Below, one piece after another: positions 32,033 to 40,946 of a stretch of DNA of 64,000 nucleotides. The translations under genes were made by a program, and so were the position numbers. The DNA is from Paraburkholderia sp. ZP32-5. Its GTDB lineage: Bacteria > Pseudomonadota > Gammaproteobacteria > Burkholderiales > Burkholderiaceae. The stretch spans positions 1,612,001 through 1,676,000 of the forward strand of contig NZ_JAJEJP010000002.1 in NCBI RefSeq assembly GCF_021390495.1, written 5' to 3'. The notes under the pieces are model-generated. The model ran no database searches and had not been told where the DNA came from. It saw only the letters and a list, made by a program, of their open reading frames with translations. Position 1 is the first letter of the stretch; every line of letters begins with the position of its first letter.

Positions 32033-33049
32033 ATGAACCTGCAACGATTCCCCCGCTACCCGCTCACCTTCGGCCCGACGCCGATCCAGCCGCTCAAGCG
32101 TCTGAGCGATCATCTGGGCGGCAAGGTACAGCTCTACGCCAAGCGCGAGGACTGCAACAGCGGCCTCGCGTTCGGCGGCAACAAGACCCGCAAGCTCGAA
32201 TATCTGATCCCCGAGGCGCTCGCGCAGGGTTGCGACACGCTCGTGTCGATCGGCGGCATTCAGTCGAACCAGACCCGTCAGGTGGCGGCCGTCGCCGCGC
32301 ATCTCGGCATGAAGTGCGTGCTCGTGCAGGAGAACTGGGTCAACTATTCGGATGCCGTGTATGACCGCGTCGGCAATATCCAGATGTCGCGGATGATGGG
32401 CGCCGACGTGCGGCTCGTGCCGGACGGCTTCGACATCGGCTTTCGCAAGAGCTGGGAAGACGCGCTCGACAGCGTGCGCGCGGCCGGCGGCAAGCCGTAC
32501 GCGATTCCGGCGGGCTGCTCGGATCATCCGTTGGGCGGCCTCGGCTTTGTCGGTTTCGCGGAAGAAGTGCGGCAGCAGGAAGCCGAACTCGGGTTCAAAT
32601 TCGACTACGTGGTCGTATGCTCGGTGACGGGCAGCACGCAGGCCGGCATGATCGTCGGCTTTGCCGCCGATGGCCGCGCCGATCGCGTGATCGGCATCGA
32701 TGCGTCGGCGAAACCCGCGCAGACGCGCGAGCAGATCACGCGGATCGCGAAGCAGACCGCCGAGCGCGTCGAACTCGGCCGCGACATCACGGCGAACGAT
32801 GTCGTGCTCGACGAGCGCTACGGTGGCCCCGAATACGGTCTGCCGAACGACGGCACATTGGAGGCGATCCGCTTATGCGCGAGGCTGGAGGGCGTGTTGA
32901 CCGATCCGGTCTACGAGGGCAAGTCGATGCACGGGATGATCGACAAGGTGCGCAATGGCGAGTTTCCGGAAGGCTCGCGCGTGTTGTACGCGCACCTGGG
33001 CGGCGTGCCGGCGTTGAGTGCGTATAGCTTTATTTTCCGCGACGGTTGA
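32033..33049 (+). CDS. acdS: 1-aminocyclopropane-1-carboxylate (ACC) deaminase
   Basis: AcdS is a PLP enzyme that cleaves the plant ethylene precursor ACC to 2-oxobutyrate and ammonia. The protein has the exact family length of 338 residues. The residues that separate true ACC deaminase from D-cysteine desulfhydrase relatives are all present: K51 ([11 protein letters not shown]), S78 (GGIQSNQ), Y294 and E295 (DPVYEGK) and L322 (AHLGGVP). GGAG lies 8 bases before the ATG. The divergent Lrp-type gene is its expected regulator. It implies a plant-associated lifestyle. Confidence 0.97.
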   Translation: MNLQRFPRYPLTFGPTPIQPLKRLSDHLGGKVQLYAKREDCNSGLAFGGNKTRKLEYLIPEALAQGCDTLVSIGGIQSNQTRQVAAVAAHLGMKCVLVQENWVNYSDAVYDRVGNIQMSRMMGADVRLVPDGFDIGFRKSWEDALDSVRAAGGKPYAIPAGCSDHPLGGLGFVGFAEEVRQQEAELGFKFDYVVVCSVTGSTQAGMIVGFAADGRADRVIGIDASAKPAQTREQITRIAKQTAERVELGRDITANDVVLDERYGGPEYGLPNDGTLEAIRLCARLEGVLTDPVYEGKSMHGMIDKVRNGEFPEGSRVLYAHLGGVPALSAYSFIFRDG

Positions 33050-33107
33050 GCGTCGATCGAGCGTGGTTTGAACGTAGCCAACGGCGGCTGGCGCGGCCGA
33101 TTGGCCG

Positions 33108-34010
33108 CTACCCCGCCAGCCTTTTCTTCAGATGCCTGCGCAGGAATTCGACGAACGCGCGGATCGTCAGCGAGCTTTGCCGATGCCGCGGATAAACCGC
33201 ATACACGCCCGTCGCGGCCGGCAGAAATGCTTCGAGCACGGGCACCAGCTGACCGCCGCGCAGCGCATCGGCGACGATAAAGTCCGGCAGCCGCACGATC
33301 CCCAGCCCTGCAACAGCCGCATCGCGAATCAGATCACCGTTATTGGCGCGCAGCGGCCCGCGCACCTCGACGTTCTTCACCGCGCCGTCGATGCTAAATT
33401 CCCAGTTCACCGCGCCGCCATGGCCGTACAGCAGGCACTCGTGGCGCGCGAGATCGGCGGGCGTGGCCGGCGTGCCGCGCCGCCGCAGATACGCGGGGCT
33501 GCCACACGCGACCATCTTCACGTCGACCAGCTTCTGCGCGATCAGCGACGAATCGGGCAGCGTGCCGATGCGGATCGCCATATCGAAGCCCTCGCCGACC
33601 ACATCGACGGTGCGGTCGCTCAGTTCCATATCGAACCGCACGTCGCGATGCTCGCGCAGAAACGATGCGACCAGTGGCGACAGATGCATCATGCCGAACG
33701 ACATCGGCGCACTGACGCGTAGCAGCCCGCGCGGACCGGCGCGGCGCAGTGACATCGCCTGCTCGGCCTCCTCGACTTCGCCGAGTATCCGCCTCGCCCG
33801 CTCGTAGAACTCCTGGCCGAGATCGGTCACGGCCAGCTTGCGCGTATTGCGGATCAGCAATTGCACGCCGAGCGCTTCTTCGAGCGCCATCACGCGGCGG
33901 CTCACGAACTGCTTGGACAGCGACAGCCGGCTCGCCGCTGCGGTGAAGTTATGGGCGTCGACAGTCGCGACGAAGATCCGCATGTCATCGAGTTGCATCT
34001 TATTGTCCAC
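33108..34010 (-). CDS. LysR-family transcriptional regulator
   Basis: A 300-residue LysR regulator with an N-terminal helix-turn-helix (MRIFVATVDAHNFTAAASRL, SKQFVSRRVMALEE) and a substrate-binding domain of the CrgA/DmlR-like kind (LLRVSAPMSFGMMHLSPLVA). It is divergent from a pirin gene; LysR-pirin pairs of this kind are common and the regulator probably controls that gene. A 9-base inverted repeat lies between the two starts. Confidence 0.9.
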   Translation of the reverse strand: MDNKMQLDDMRIFVATVDAHNFTAAASRLSLSKQFVSRRVMALEEALGVQLLIRNTRKLAVTDLGQEFYERARRILGEVEEAEQAMSLRRAGPRGLLRVSAPMSFGMMHLSPLVASFLREHRDVRFDMELSDRTVDVVGEGFDMAIRIGTLPDSSLIAQKLVDVKMVACGSPAYLRRRGTPATPADLARHECLLYGHGGAVNWEFSIDGAVKNVEVRGPLRANNGDLIRDAAVAGLGIVRLPDFIVADALRGGQLVPVLEAFLPAATGVYAVYPRHRQSSLTIRAFVEFLRRHLKKRLAG

Positions 34011-34017
34011 TCATAGG

Positions 34018-34074
34018 TGACAGTGTTTCGGCTTTCACGCTGATTATAGCCATCTGGATTGACCTACACTGTCA
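34018..34074. promoter_or_regulatory. Paired 9-base half-sites between LysR and pirin genes
   Basis: TGACAGTGT (34018-34026) and ACACTGTCA (34066-34074) are perfect inverted copies 39 bases apart. A minus-strand TATAAT (34043-34048) lies between them. The layout suits binding by the LysR protein across both promoters. Confidence 0.5.
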
Positions 34075-34134
34075 TTCATGGATCGCAGCCAAACATCTGG
34101 CCCGGATCGCACGACAACTCAAGGAGAAAACAGC

Positions 34135-34860
34135 ATGCTCGAAATCAGACACGCCAATCAACGTGGCCGCGCGGAACACGGCTGGCTCAGCTCGCGTCAC
34201 ACGTTTTCGTTCGCGCACTATCACGATCCGAAGCAGAACGGCTTCTCCGACCTGCTGGTGATCAACGACGATCGCGTCGCGCCGGCGCAAGGGTTCGGCA
34301 AGCATCCGCATCGCGACATGGAAATCTTTTCGTACGTGCTCGAAGGCGCGCTCGAACACAAGGACACGATGGGCACCGGCTCGGTGATCGTGCCCGGCGA
34401 TATCCAGTTGATGAGCGCCGGCACCGGCGTCGCGCATAGCGAATACAACCATTCGAAGAGCGAGCCAGTGCACTTCCTGCAGATCTGGATTGCGCCGGCC
34501 AAACAGGGCAGCGCGCCGCGTTATCAGCAGCGGCACTTCAGCGCGGATGACAAGCGCGGTGTGTTGCGGCTCGTGCTGTCACCGGACGGCGCCGGCGATT
34601 CGCTGCAGTTGCAACAGGATGCTCGCGTGTACGCGGGGCTGTTCGACGGCGACGAAACCGCGCGGCTCGAACTCGCCAGCGACCGCTATGCGTATATCCA
34701 TGTGGCGCGCGGCAGCATCACGGTGAATGGCGTCGAACTTGGCGAAGGCGACGGCGCGCGGGTGCGGGGCGAGGAAGCGTTGAGCCTGTCGCAAGGCCAT
34801 GATGCGGAAGTGCTGGTGTTCGATTTGCGGAACATCGAGACTTCGGCGCTGTGGGCTTGA
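34135..34860 (+). CDS. Pirin family protein (YhhW-like)
   Basis: A 241-residue bicupin of the pirin family. The N-terminal cupin has the metal-binding pattern HPHRDMEIFSYVLEG and later EHKDTMG / GVAHSEYN. YhhW-type members show quercetin 2,3-dioxygenase activity, others act as transcription cofactors. ATG 34135 has AAGGAG 8 bases upstream; the reading frame opens earlier but without support. It is likely regulated by the divergent LysR protein. Confidence 0.9.
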   Translation: MLEIRHANQRGRAEHGWLSSRHTFSFAHYHDPKQNGFSDLLVINDDRVAPAQGFGKHPHRDMEIFSYVLEGALEHKDTMGTGSVIVPGDIQLMSAGTGVAHSEYNHSKSEPVHFLQIWIAPAKQGSAPRYQQRHFSADDKRGVLRLVLSPDGAGDSLQLQQDARVYAGLFDGDETARLELASDRYAYIHVARGSITVNGVELGEGDGARVRGEEALSLSQGHDAEVLVFDLRNIETSALWA

Positions 34861-34861
34861 G

Positions 34862-34894
34862 CGCAAATAAAAACGGCGGCCCACAGGCCGCCGT
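34862..34894 (-). terminator. Intrinsic terminator for ahpF (minus), shared with pirin
   Basis: Nine-base arms ACGGCGGCC / GGCCGCCGT with a 4-base loop; on the minus strand it is followed by TTTTATTT. It lies between the convergent pirin and ahpF stops. Confidence 0.85.
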
Positions 34895-34924
34895 CCTTCA
34901 TCACAACAACGTCGAACTACAGCA

Positions 34925-36511
34925 TCAAGCCACTGCTTCGGCTTCAGCCTCGACTTCTTCGTCCGCGCTGGTGCGGATCAGGTGATCGAACGCGGACAGC
35001 GATGCCTTCGCACCCTCGCCCACCGCGATCACGATCTGCTTGAACGGCACCGTGGTCACGTCGCCAGCCGCGAACACACCCGGCACCGACGTCGCACCGC
35101 GTGCATCGACGACGATCTCGCCATGCTTCGACAGTTCGACCGTGCCCTTCAGCCACTCGGTGTTCGGCACCAGACCGATCTGCACGAACACGCCTTCGAG
35201 CTCGATCTTCTTCACTTCGCCCGAAGCGAGGTCCTTGTACACGAGGCCATTCACCTTGTTACCGTCGCCGGTGATTTCGGTGGTCTGCGCTTGCGTGACG
35301 ACCGTCACGTTCGGCAGACTGCGCAGCTTGCGTTGCAGCACTTCGTCGGCACGCAGCGTCGCGCCGAATTCGAGCAGCGTGACTTCACGCACGATACCCG
35401 CGAGGTCGATCGCCGCTTCGACGCCCGAATTGCCGCCGCCGATCACCGCGACGCGCTTGCCCTTGAACAGCGGGCCATCGCAGTGCGGGCAGTACGCGAC
35501 ACCGTGATTGCGGTATTCGTCCTCGCCCGGCACGTTGATCTGGCGCCAGCGCGCGCCGGTCGCGAGAATGATCGTCTTCGCTTTCAGCACCGCGCCGTTG
35601 GCGAGGCGCACTTCGTTGATGCGCCCCGGAATCAGCGCTTCGGCGCGCTGCACATCCATGATGTCGACTTCATAGCTCTTCACGTGCTGTTCGAGCGCGG
35701 TCGCGAACTTCGGTCCTTCGGTTTCCGTCACCGACACGAAGTTTTCGATCGCCAGCGTGTCCAGCACCTGGCCGCCGAAGCGCTCGGCCACGACGCCCGT
35801 CGCGATGCCCTTGCGCGCCGAGTAGATTGCGGCCGCGGCACCGGCGGGACCGCCGCCGACGATCAGCGTGTCGAACACCGGCTTCTTTTCCAGTTCCTTC
35901 GCGGCCCGCGCGCCGGCATTGGTGTCGAGCTTCGCGAGGATTTCCTTCACGCCGCTGCGGCCCTGGCCGAATACGTCGCCGTTCATGAACATCGTCGGTA
36001 CCGCCATGATCTGGCGCGCTTCGACTTCGTTCTGGAACAGCGCGCCGTCGATTGCGACGTGACGGATGCGCGGGTTGATCAGCGCCATCACGTTCAGTGC
36101 CTGCACGACTTCCGGGCAGTTCTGGCATGACAGCGAGAAATACGTTTCGAATTGATAGTCGCCGTCGAGATTGCGGATCTGTTCGATCACCGCATCGTCG
36201 AGTTTGACCGGATGGCCGCCCACCTGCAGCAATGCCAGCACGAGCGACGTGAATTCATGTCCCATCGGGATGCCGGCAAAACGGATGCCGGAGTTCTTGC
36301 CCGCTTCGCCGATCGAAAACGACGGCTTGCGCTCGTTGTCGCCGCGGCGCTCGATCACCGTGACGCGTTCCGACAACGTCGCGATATCGTTCAGCAGAGC
36401 CAGCAGCTCCTGCGATTTCGCGCTGTCGTCGACCGACGCGACCAGCTCGATCGGCTTGCTGACTTTTTCGAGGTACGTTTTCAGTTGAGTCTTAAGATTA
36501 GCGTCGAGCAT
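34925..36511 (-). CDS. ahpF: Alkyl hydroperoxide reductase subunit F
   Basis: AhpF is the NAD(P)H-dependent flavoprotein that reduces AhpC. The 528-residue protein has the N-terminal tandem thioredoxin fold with CxxC in [10 protein letters not shown] (about residue 131), an FAD site ([18 protein letters not shown]), the redox-active CPHC in [10 protein letters not shown] and an NADH site ([17 protein letters not shown]). The C-terminal tail is Glu/Ala-rich. It lies 178 bases downstream of ahpC on the same strand and is probably partly co-transcribed with it. Confidence 0.96.
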   Translation of the reverse strand: MLDANLKTQLKTYLEKVSKPIELVASVDDSAKSQELLALLNDIATLSERVTVIERRGDNERKPSFSIGEAGKNSGIRFAGIPMGHEFTSLVLALLQVGGHPVKLDDAVIEQIRNLDGDYQFETYFSLSCQNCPEVVQALNVMALINPRIRHVAIDGALFQNEVEARQIMAVPTMFMNGDVFGQGRSGVKEILAKLDTNAGARAAKELEKKPVFDTLIVGGGPAGAAAAIYSARKGIATGVVAERFGGQVLDTLAIENFVSVTETEGPKFATALEQHVKSYEVDIMDVQRAEALIPGRINEVRLANGAVLKAKTIILATGARWRQINVPGEDEYRNHGVAYCPHCDGPLFKGKRVAVIGGGNSGVEAAIDLAGIVREVTLLEFGATLRADEVLQRKLRSLPNVTVVTQAQTTEITGDGNKVNGLVYKDLASGEVKKIELEGVFVQIGLVPNTEWLKGTVELSKHGEIVVDARGATSVPGVFAAGDVTTVPFKQIVIAVGEGAKASLSAFDHLIRTSADEEVEAEAEAVA

Positions 36512-36664
36512 GGCGTTGCGTGTTCCGTGACGAGGGTGGAGATTCCCGGTGCGACACCGCGCTCGGATAAAACGCGGGCGACCGGGGACACGCGAAGCGC
36601 CGTATCAGGCGCCTCGCGTCGTAATGCACCGGGGCGTTCCCGGTCGATTCAGACTTTGAATCCA

Positions 36665-36681
36665 GCAGCCAGAACGGCTGC
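36665..36681 (-). terminator. Small hairpin between ahpC and ahpF
   Basis: GCAGCC-AGAAC-GGCTGC starts 8 bases after the ahpC stop (minus strand). It has no U-tract and may protect the abundant ahpC message or reduce read-through to ahpF. Confidence 0.35.
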
Positions 36682-36689
36682 CGAAGACC

Positions 36690-37253
36690 TTAGATCTTGC
36701 CGATCAGGTCGAGCGACGGGGTCAGCGTTTCAGCGCCCGGGGTCCACTTGGCGGGGCACACTTCACCCGGGTGAGCCGCGATGTACTGAGCAGCTTGCAC
36801 CTTGCGCAGCAGTTCGCCCGCGTCACGGCCGATGCCGTTGTCGTGCACTTCGCACAGCTTGATCTCGCCTTCCGGGTTGATCACGAACGTGCCGCGCAGC
36901 GCCAGACCTTCTTCTTCGATCAACACGTCGAAGTTGCGCGAGATGGCGAGCGTCGGGTCAGCCAGCATCGGGTACTTGATCTTCTGGATCGTGTCCGACG
37001 TGTCGTGCCATGCCTTGTGCGTGAAGTGCGTATCGGTCGAAACGCTGTAGATTTCAACGCCGAGCTTCTTGAAATCTTCGTAGCGATCTGCCAGGTCGCC
37101 CAGTTCGGTCGGGCACACGAACGTGAAGTCGGCCGGATAGAACACGAAAACCGACCACTTGCCCTTCAGGTCTTCTTCAGTAACGGTCTGGAAATCGCCG
37201 TTGTGATAAGCCTGTGCTTTGAACGGTTTGACTTGACTGTTGATGATCGGCAT
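36690..37253 (-). CDS. ahpC: Alkyl hydroperoxide reductase subunit C (2-Cys peroxiredoxin)
   Basis: A 187-residue AhpC of normal length. The peroxidatic cysteine is in [19 protein letters not shown] (about residue 47) and the resolving cysteine in [11 protein letters not shown] (about 166). It reduces H2O2, organic peroxides and peroxynitrite and is recycled by AhpF. AGAGGA lies before the ATG. An OxyR-like site is found 91-127 bases upstream, with a plausible minus-strand promoter (TTTACC, 17 bases, CATACT) between it and the gene. Confidence 0.97.
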   Translation of the reverse strand: MPIINSQVKPFKAQAYHNGDFQTVTEEDLKGKWSVFVFYPADFTFVCPTELGDLADRYEDFKKLGVEIYSVSTDTHFTHKAWHDTSDTIQKIKYPMLADPTLAISRNFDVLIEEEGLALRGTFVINPEGEIKLCEVHDNGIGRDAGELLRKVQAAQYIAAHPGEVCPAKWTPGAETLTPSLDLIGKI

Positions 37254-37343
37254 TTGCTGAGTCCTCTTTCAGGGTGGTTGGAAAGTGGAGTCAGTATGTC
37301 AGACTACGCTTAATAGGTAAAGCGGATTGTTTTAATTATATTG

Positions 37344-37380
37344 ATAGCCTTACGCTATTTATTTTTCCTCCACTGGCTAT
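37344..37380 (-). promoter_or_regulatory. OxyR-like binding site upstream of ahpC
   Basis: OxyR contacts four ATAG/CTAT quarter-sites spaced by 7 bases. Here ATAG (37344-37347), CTAT (37355-37358) and CTAT (37377-37380) fit the exact register; the third position (37366-37369) does not match. Location upstream of ahpC and the poor match of other nearby DNA support the call. Confidence 0.65.
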
Positions 37381-37413
37381 TGGATTGTCCGGCGGGCCCG
37401 TGATCCGGATGTG

Positions 37414-39432
37414 TCAGGTTTTCAGCAGACGCCACAACGTAGTTCGGCCGATTCCGAGCGCGCGGCTCGCGGCGGCGCGATTGCCGCCCGAGCGTTCGAG
37501 GGCGCGCAATGCATCCGCGCGGGTGGGCGTCGCACGGGCCGGTGTGCTCGTTGCCGTGCTCGCCTCTGCACTTCCCGGCACGTTATTGGCCGCATCGAGC
37601 GCCGCCGGGCCAATCCGGCCGAACTCCGGAAACACCGCTTTCCAGTCGGGCAACGCATCGGCGGGCGAGTTCCCCGCCAAATCGTCTGCCGAATGGGCGC
37701 TCAGATCGCCGACATAAATCGCCGCGCGCGCCAGCAGATTTTCCAGTTCTCGAACATTGCCTGGCCACGCGTAAGCCGCGAAAAGCGGTCCAAGCAGCAC
37801 CAGCACCTGTTCGAGCGCCGCGTCCGACAACCCGTACTGCAGCGCCGCGCGGGCCAGCAAATGACGCGCAAGCGGCGCGATATCGGCACGCCGCTCCCGC
37901 AGCGGCGGCAATTTTATCTGAAGCAGATTCAGGCGGAAGTACAGGTCCGCGCGAAACGCGCCCTGCTCGACGAGCGCCTGCAAGTCGCGATGCGTCGCCG
38001 CGATCACGCGCACGTCGACTGGTATCGCGCGGCCCGCGCCGAGCTTCATCACCTCGCGTTCCTGCAGCACGCGCAGCAGCCGGCTCTGCAGCGCGGCCGG
38101 CATTTCACCGATTTCGTCCAGAAAGATCGTGCCGGTATGCGCGATTTCAAACAGCCCTGGCTTGCCGCCGCGCCGCGCGCCGGTAAACGCGCCCTCCTCG
38201 TGGCCGAACAGCTCGCTTTCGATCAGCCCCTCGGGCAGCGCCGCGCAGTTGAACGCGACGAACGGATTGCCGCGCCGCCGGCTCGCGTTATGGATGCCCT
38301 GCGCGACCAGTTCCTTGCCGGTGCCGCTTTCGCCGCTCAGCAGCACGGTCGCGTCGTGCGCCGCGCCGGCGCGCGCGAGCCGGCGCACTTGCGTGAGCGC
38401 GGCCGATTCGCCGATCAGATCGTCGAGCCGATGACGCGCGACCAGATGCCTCGGCCGCTGACTGGTGCGCAGCGACCGGTCGATCCGCTGCGCGACGAGC
38501 GCATCCTGCGCGGTCACGACGAAGCCGGCGCGACCGCCCTGCTCGACGATCGGCACGCAGTTGACGATCAGCGCGCGGCCGCCGATCTGCTCGATGCGCT
38601 CGTCGACGGGCTGCTCCGCGGTGCGCATTTCGCGCAGCAGCGGCGCGAGCGCGCGCGTCACCTGCAGCCGCGCCCGGCCGGGCTGCGGCTCGTCGGCGAG
38701 GCCCAGCAGATTGAGCATCGCCGGATTGACGGCTTCGAGCTGACCGGCATCGTCGAACGCGGCGACGCCGTCGCGCAGATGCGCGACGATCGTATTCAGC
38801 CGCATCCGCCGCGATTCCTGCTGACGGCTCACCCGAGCGAGTTCGACCGAACGCTCGAACGCCTCTTCGACCGCGCCGAGCGAATACAGAAACACGCTCT
38901 CCATGCCGGCCTGCTGCGCCAGATCGCAAGCCATGCCCGGCCCGATGATCACGCCGCAGCCCGCCTCGACGAGCTGATTGACGACACGCCGCACGTCGTC
39001 GATCGAGCGGTACGCGCGCTGGATCAGATCGACGTTGATCCATGGGCCTAGCTCGTCGAGTTCGTGCGAGACAGCTTCGTGCAGCACGAGGCCGATCCGG
39101 GCGCCCGGCCATGTGGCCGTCGCGTGCGTGATCGCGTTCAACACGTCGAAGCCGTTCACCTTGACCATCACGACCGGCACGTTCAGATGCGCCTGCAGAT
39201 ACGCGCCGTTCGATCCGGCGGCCAGCACGACGTCGATGGAACCGGCCTCCACATAGGCCTGCAGCGCGGCAACGGCCGCCCCATAGCCCTCGCGGACCGG
39301 GAAACATCTTGCGCGCGCCGCATAGCGCGGCGCGACGGTCTCGCAAAGCGACTGCAGCCGGCTGATACTGACGAATGCGACGCCCGGCAGGCCGGCGGCT
39401 GGATTGGCAGCGAAGGACGTGAGCGTGGACAT
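37414..39432 (-). CDS. PrpR-like sigma-54-dependent activator
   Basis: A 672-residue enhancer-binding protein. Residues about 15-200 are a PrpR-N sensor ([20 protein letters not shown]), followed by a PAS-like segment ([20 protein letters not shown]), the AAA+ domain with Walker A GESGTGKE and the sigma-54 contact loop [11 protein letters not shown], and a Fis-type helix-turn-helix at the end ([20 protein letters not shown]). PrpR senses 2-methylcitrate in propionate metabolism. AGGAGA precedes the ATG. It is divergent from a methylisocitrate-lyase-like gene with a sigma-54 promoter, its evident target; no prpC or prpD is next to it. Confidence 0.9.
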   Translation of the reverse strand: MSTLTSFAANPAAGLPGVAFVSISRLQSLCETVAPRYAARARCFPVREGYGAAVAALQAYVEAGSIDVVLAAGSNGAYLQAHLNVPVVMVKVNGFDVLNAITHATATWPGARIGLVLHEAVSHELDELGPWINVDLIQRAYRSIDDVRRVVNQLVEAGCGVIIGPGMACDLAQQAGMESVFLYSLGAVEEAFERSVELARVSRQQESRRMRLNTIVAHLRDGVAAFDDAGQLEAVNPAMLNLLGLADEPQPGRARLQVTRALAPLLREMRTAEQPVDERIEQIGGRALIVNCVPIVEQGGRAGFVVTAQDALVAQRIDRSLRTSQRPRHLVARHRLDDLIGESAALTQVRRLARAGAAHDATVLLSGESGTGKELVAQGIHNASRRRGNPFVAFNCAALPEGLIESELFGHEEGAFTGARRGGKPGLFEIAHTGTIFLDEIGEMPAALQSRLLRVLQEREVMKLGAGRAIPVDVRVIAATHRDLQALVEQGAFRADLYFRLNLLQIKLPPLRERRADIAPLARHLLARAALQYGLSDAALEQVLVLLGPLFAAYAWPGNVRELENLLARAAIYVGDLSAHSADDLAGNSPADALPDWKAVFPEFGRIGPAALDAANNVPGSAEASTATSTPARATPTRADALRALERSGGNRAAASRALGIGRTTLWRLLKT

Positions 39433-39500
39433 GGCGGCTCTCCTGCGTCGAAGCCTGGACTTAAAGAAAGCGCAGCTTCGAGGGTTTCAATGGTCGATTC

Positions 39501-39530
39501 TGAAACGTTCCACGAAACGTTTCATGGAAC
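39501..39530. promoter_or_regulatory. Nested inverted repeats, candidate activator (UAS) site
   Basis: TGAAACGTT (39501-39509) and AACGTTTCA (39516-39524) form a perfect repeat; GTTCCA (39507-39512) and TGGAAC (39525-39530) form a second, overlapping one. The centre is about 145 bases upstream of the expected start of the sigma-54 promoter, the usual distance for an enhancer-binding protein. Confidence 0.65.
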
Positions 39531-39629
39531 ACTCCGCGGTATTCTGCCACCAACGCCGCACCCGGCCTGTCCGTCGCAACCCTTTGACGGAAAAGGACTA
39601 GCGCCAGGCCCGCGGCGCATCGCCGGCCG

Positions 39630-39645
39630 TGGCACGCTTCCTGCA
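39630..39645 (+). promoter_or_regulatory. Sigma-54 promoter of the lyase-like gene
   Basis: TGGCAC-GCTTC-CTGCA matches the consensus TGGCAC-N5-TTGCA at all but one defined base, with GG and GC separated by exactly 10 bases. It lies 50 bases before the ATG and next to a sigma-54 activator gene. Confidence 0.85.
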
Positions 39646-39694
39646 CAATGAAGCCCGCGCTTCACTACCGATTCCTCTTCTGGAGATCCGCACC

Positions 39695-40579
39695 ATGACC
39701 ACCACTTCCGCCACCCGTCGCGCCGCGTTCCGCGCCAAGGTCAACCAGCGTCAGGGCCTGCTCGTGCCCGGCGCGTTCAATGCGATGAGCGCGCGCGTGA
39801 TCGAGGAGGCCGGTTTCGAGGCCTGCTATATCACCGGTGCGGGCGTCACCAATATGTCGCTCGGGCTGCCCGATCTCGGCTTCATCGGTCTCGCCGAGGT
39901 CGCCGAACACTGCGCGCGGATTCGCGATGCGGTCGCGCTGCCGCTGATCGTCGATGCCGACACCGGCTTCGGCAACGCGCTGAACGTGCGCCAGACCGTG
40001 CGCGTGCTCGAGCGCAGCGGCGCGGACGTGATCCAGTTCGAAGACCAGGTGATGCCGAAGAAATGCGGCCATTTTTCCGGTAAGGAGGTGGTCACCGCCA
40101 GTGAGATGGTCGGCAAGATCCGCGCGGCCGTCGATGCGCGCGAAGACGCGAACCTGCAGATCATGGCGCGCACCGACGCGGCGGCCGTGCACGGCATCGA
40201 GGACGCGATCGAGCGCGGTCATCGCTTCATCGAGGCGGGCGCCGACATTCTGTTTATCGAAGCGACCGAGTCGCTTGCCGATATCGAGCGTCTGCCATCG
40301 CTGTTCGACACGCCGCAGTTGATCAATATCGTGATCGGCGGCAAGACGCCGGTGCAGTCGCGCGATGCGCTCGCGAAGCTCGGCTACGGCATCGTGCTGT
40401 ACGCGAACGCGGCGCTGCAGGGCGCGGTGCTCGGCATGCAGCGCGCGCTCGGCACGCTGAAAAGCAACGGACGCCTCGACGAGGACCCGACGATCGTCGC
40501 GCCGTTCAGCGAGCGCCAGCGGATCGTCAACAAGCCGCTGTACGACCGGCTGGACAAGGAGTACGCGGCGAAGGACTGA
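39695..40579 (+). CDS. Isocitrate lyase/PEP mutase family protein, methylisocitrate-lyase-like
   Basis: A 294-residue TIM-barrel enzyme of PrpB length. The metal-binding and catalytic motifs are VDADTGFGN (D87, D89), FEDQ (E116, D117) and PKKCGH (C124); the cysteine of the KKCGH loop marks a C-C lyase rather than a PEP phosphomutase. It should cleave 2-methylisocitrate or a related substituted malate to pyruvate plus a dicarboxylate. ATG 39695 follows GGAG and the sigma-54 promoter. Missing prpC/prpD neighbours leave the true substrate open (oxaloacetate and dimethylmalate are alternatives in this family). Confidence 0.85.
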   Translation: MTTTSATRRAAFRAKVNQRQGLLVPGAFNAMSARVIEEAGFEACYITGAGVTNMSLGLPDLGFIGLAEVAEHCARIRDAVALPLIVDADTGFGNALNVRQTVRVLERSGADVIQFEDQVMPKKCGHFSGKEVVTASEMVGKIRAAVDAREDANLQIMARTDAAAVHGIEDAIERGHRFIEAGADILFIEATESLADIERLPSLFDTPQLINIVIGGKTPVQSRDALAKLGYGIVLYANAALQGAVLGMQRALGTLKSNGRLDEDPTIVAPFSERQRIVNKPLYDRLDKEYAAKD

Positions 40580-40946
40580 CCCGCGCACGCGGTTCGACAC
40601 CCGGTTGGGCATCGGGTCGAACACTGACTCAGGCGCGCGTGGCCGGCACGACGCGCGCCACGCACGAAGGTGCGGCGCGATTGATTGCGTTACGATTCGG
40701 GGCTGGAAATCAGACACGCCGACGGTGTCGCGAGCCAGCATCGCGGCTTGCGGCGAGTCACGGCCATTCACGGTCATTCCAGGCTCCGGATCCGCCCGAT
40801 GTCCCGCCCGAGCGGGCCCCGGCCACACACAATCAAAAAAAGGCAGTCGCACGCACCATGACGTCCCCCTCCTCGCGCGTACCGCGCCGACCCGCCCACA
40901 GTCTTATCACGCGCACGCACACGCGCACCGCGGCGGAGCCCACGCG
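40580..40946. other. Intergenic region before an MFS gene
   Basis: These 367 bases hold no supported gene apart from the hairpin at 40592-40622. The last part is GC-rich and should contain the leader of the MFS gene. Confidence 0.55.
40592..40622. terminator. Hairpin after the lyase-like gene
   Basis: GTTCGACACCCG pairs with CGGGTCGAAC (2-base bulge, 9-base loop), starting 13 bases past the stop. No U-tract. Confidence 0.45.

Noticed and set aside
37411..39051. 546-codon plus-strand open frame opposite the PrpR-like gene
   Set aside because: No motifs; the minus strand has GAFTGA, Walker A and a helix-turn-helix.
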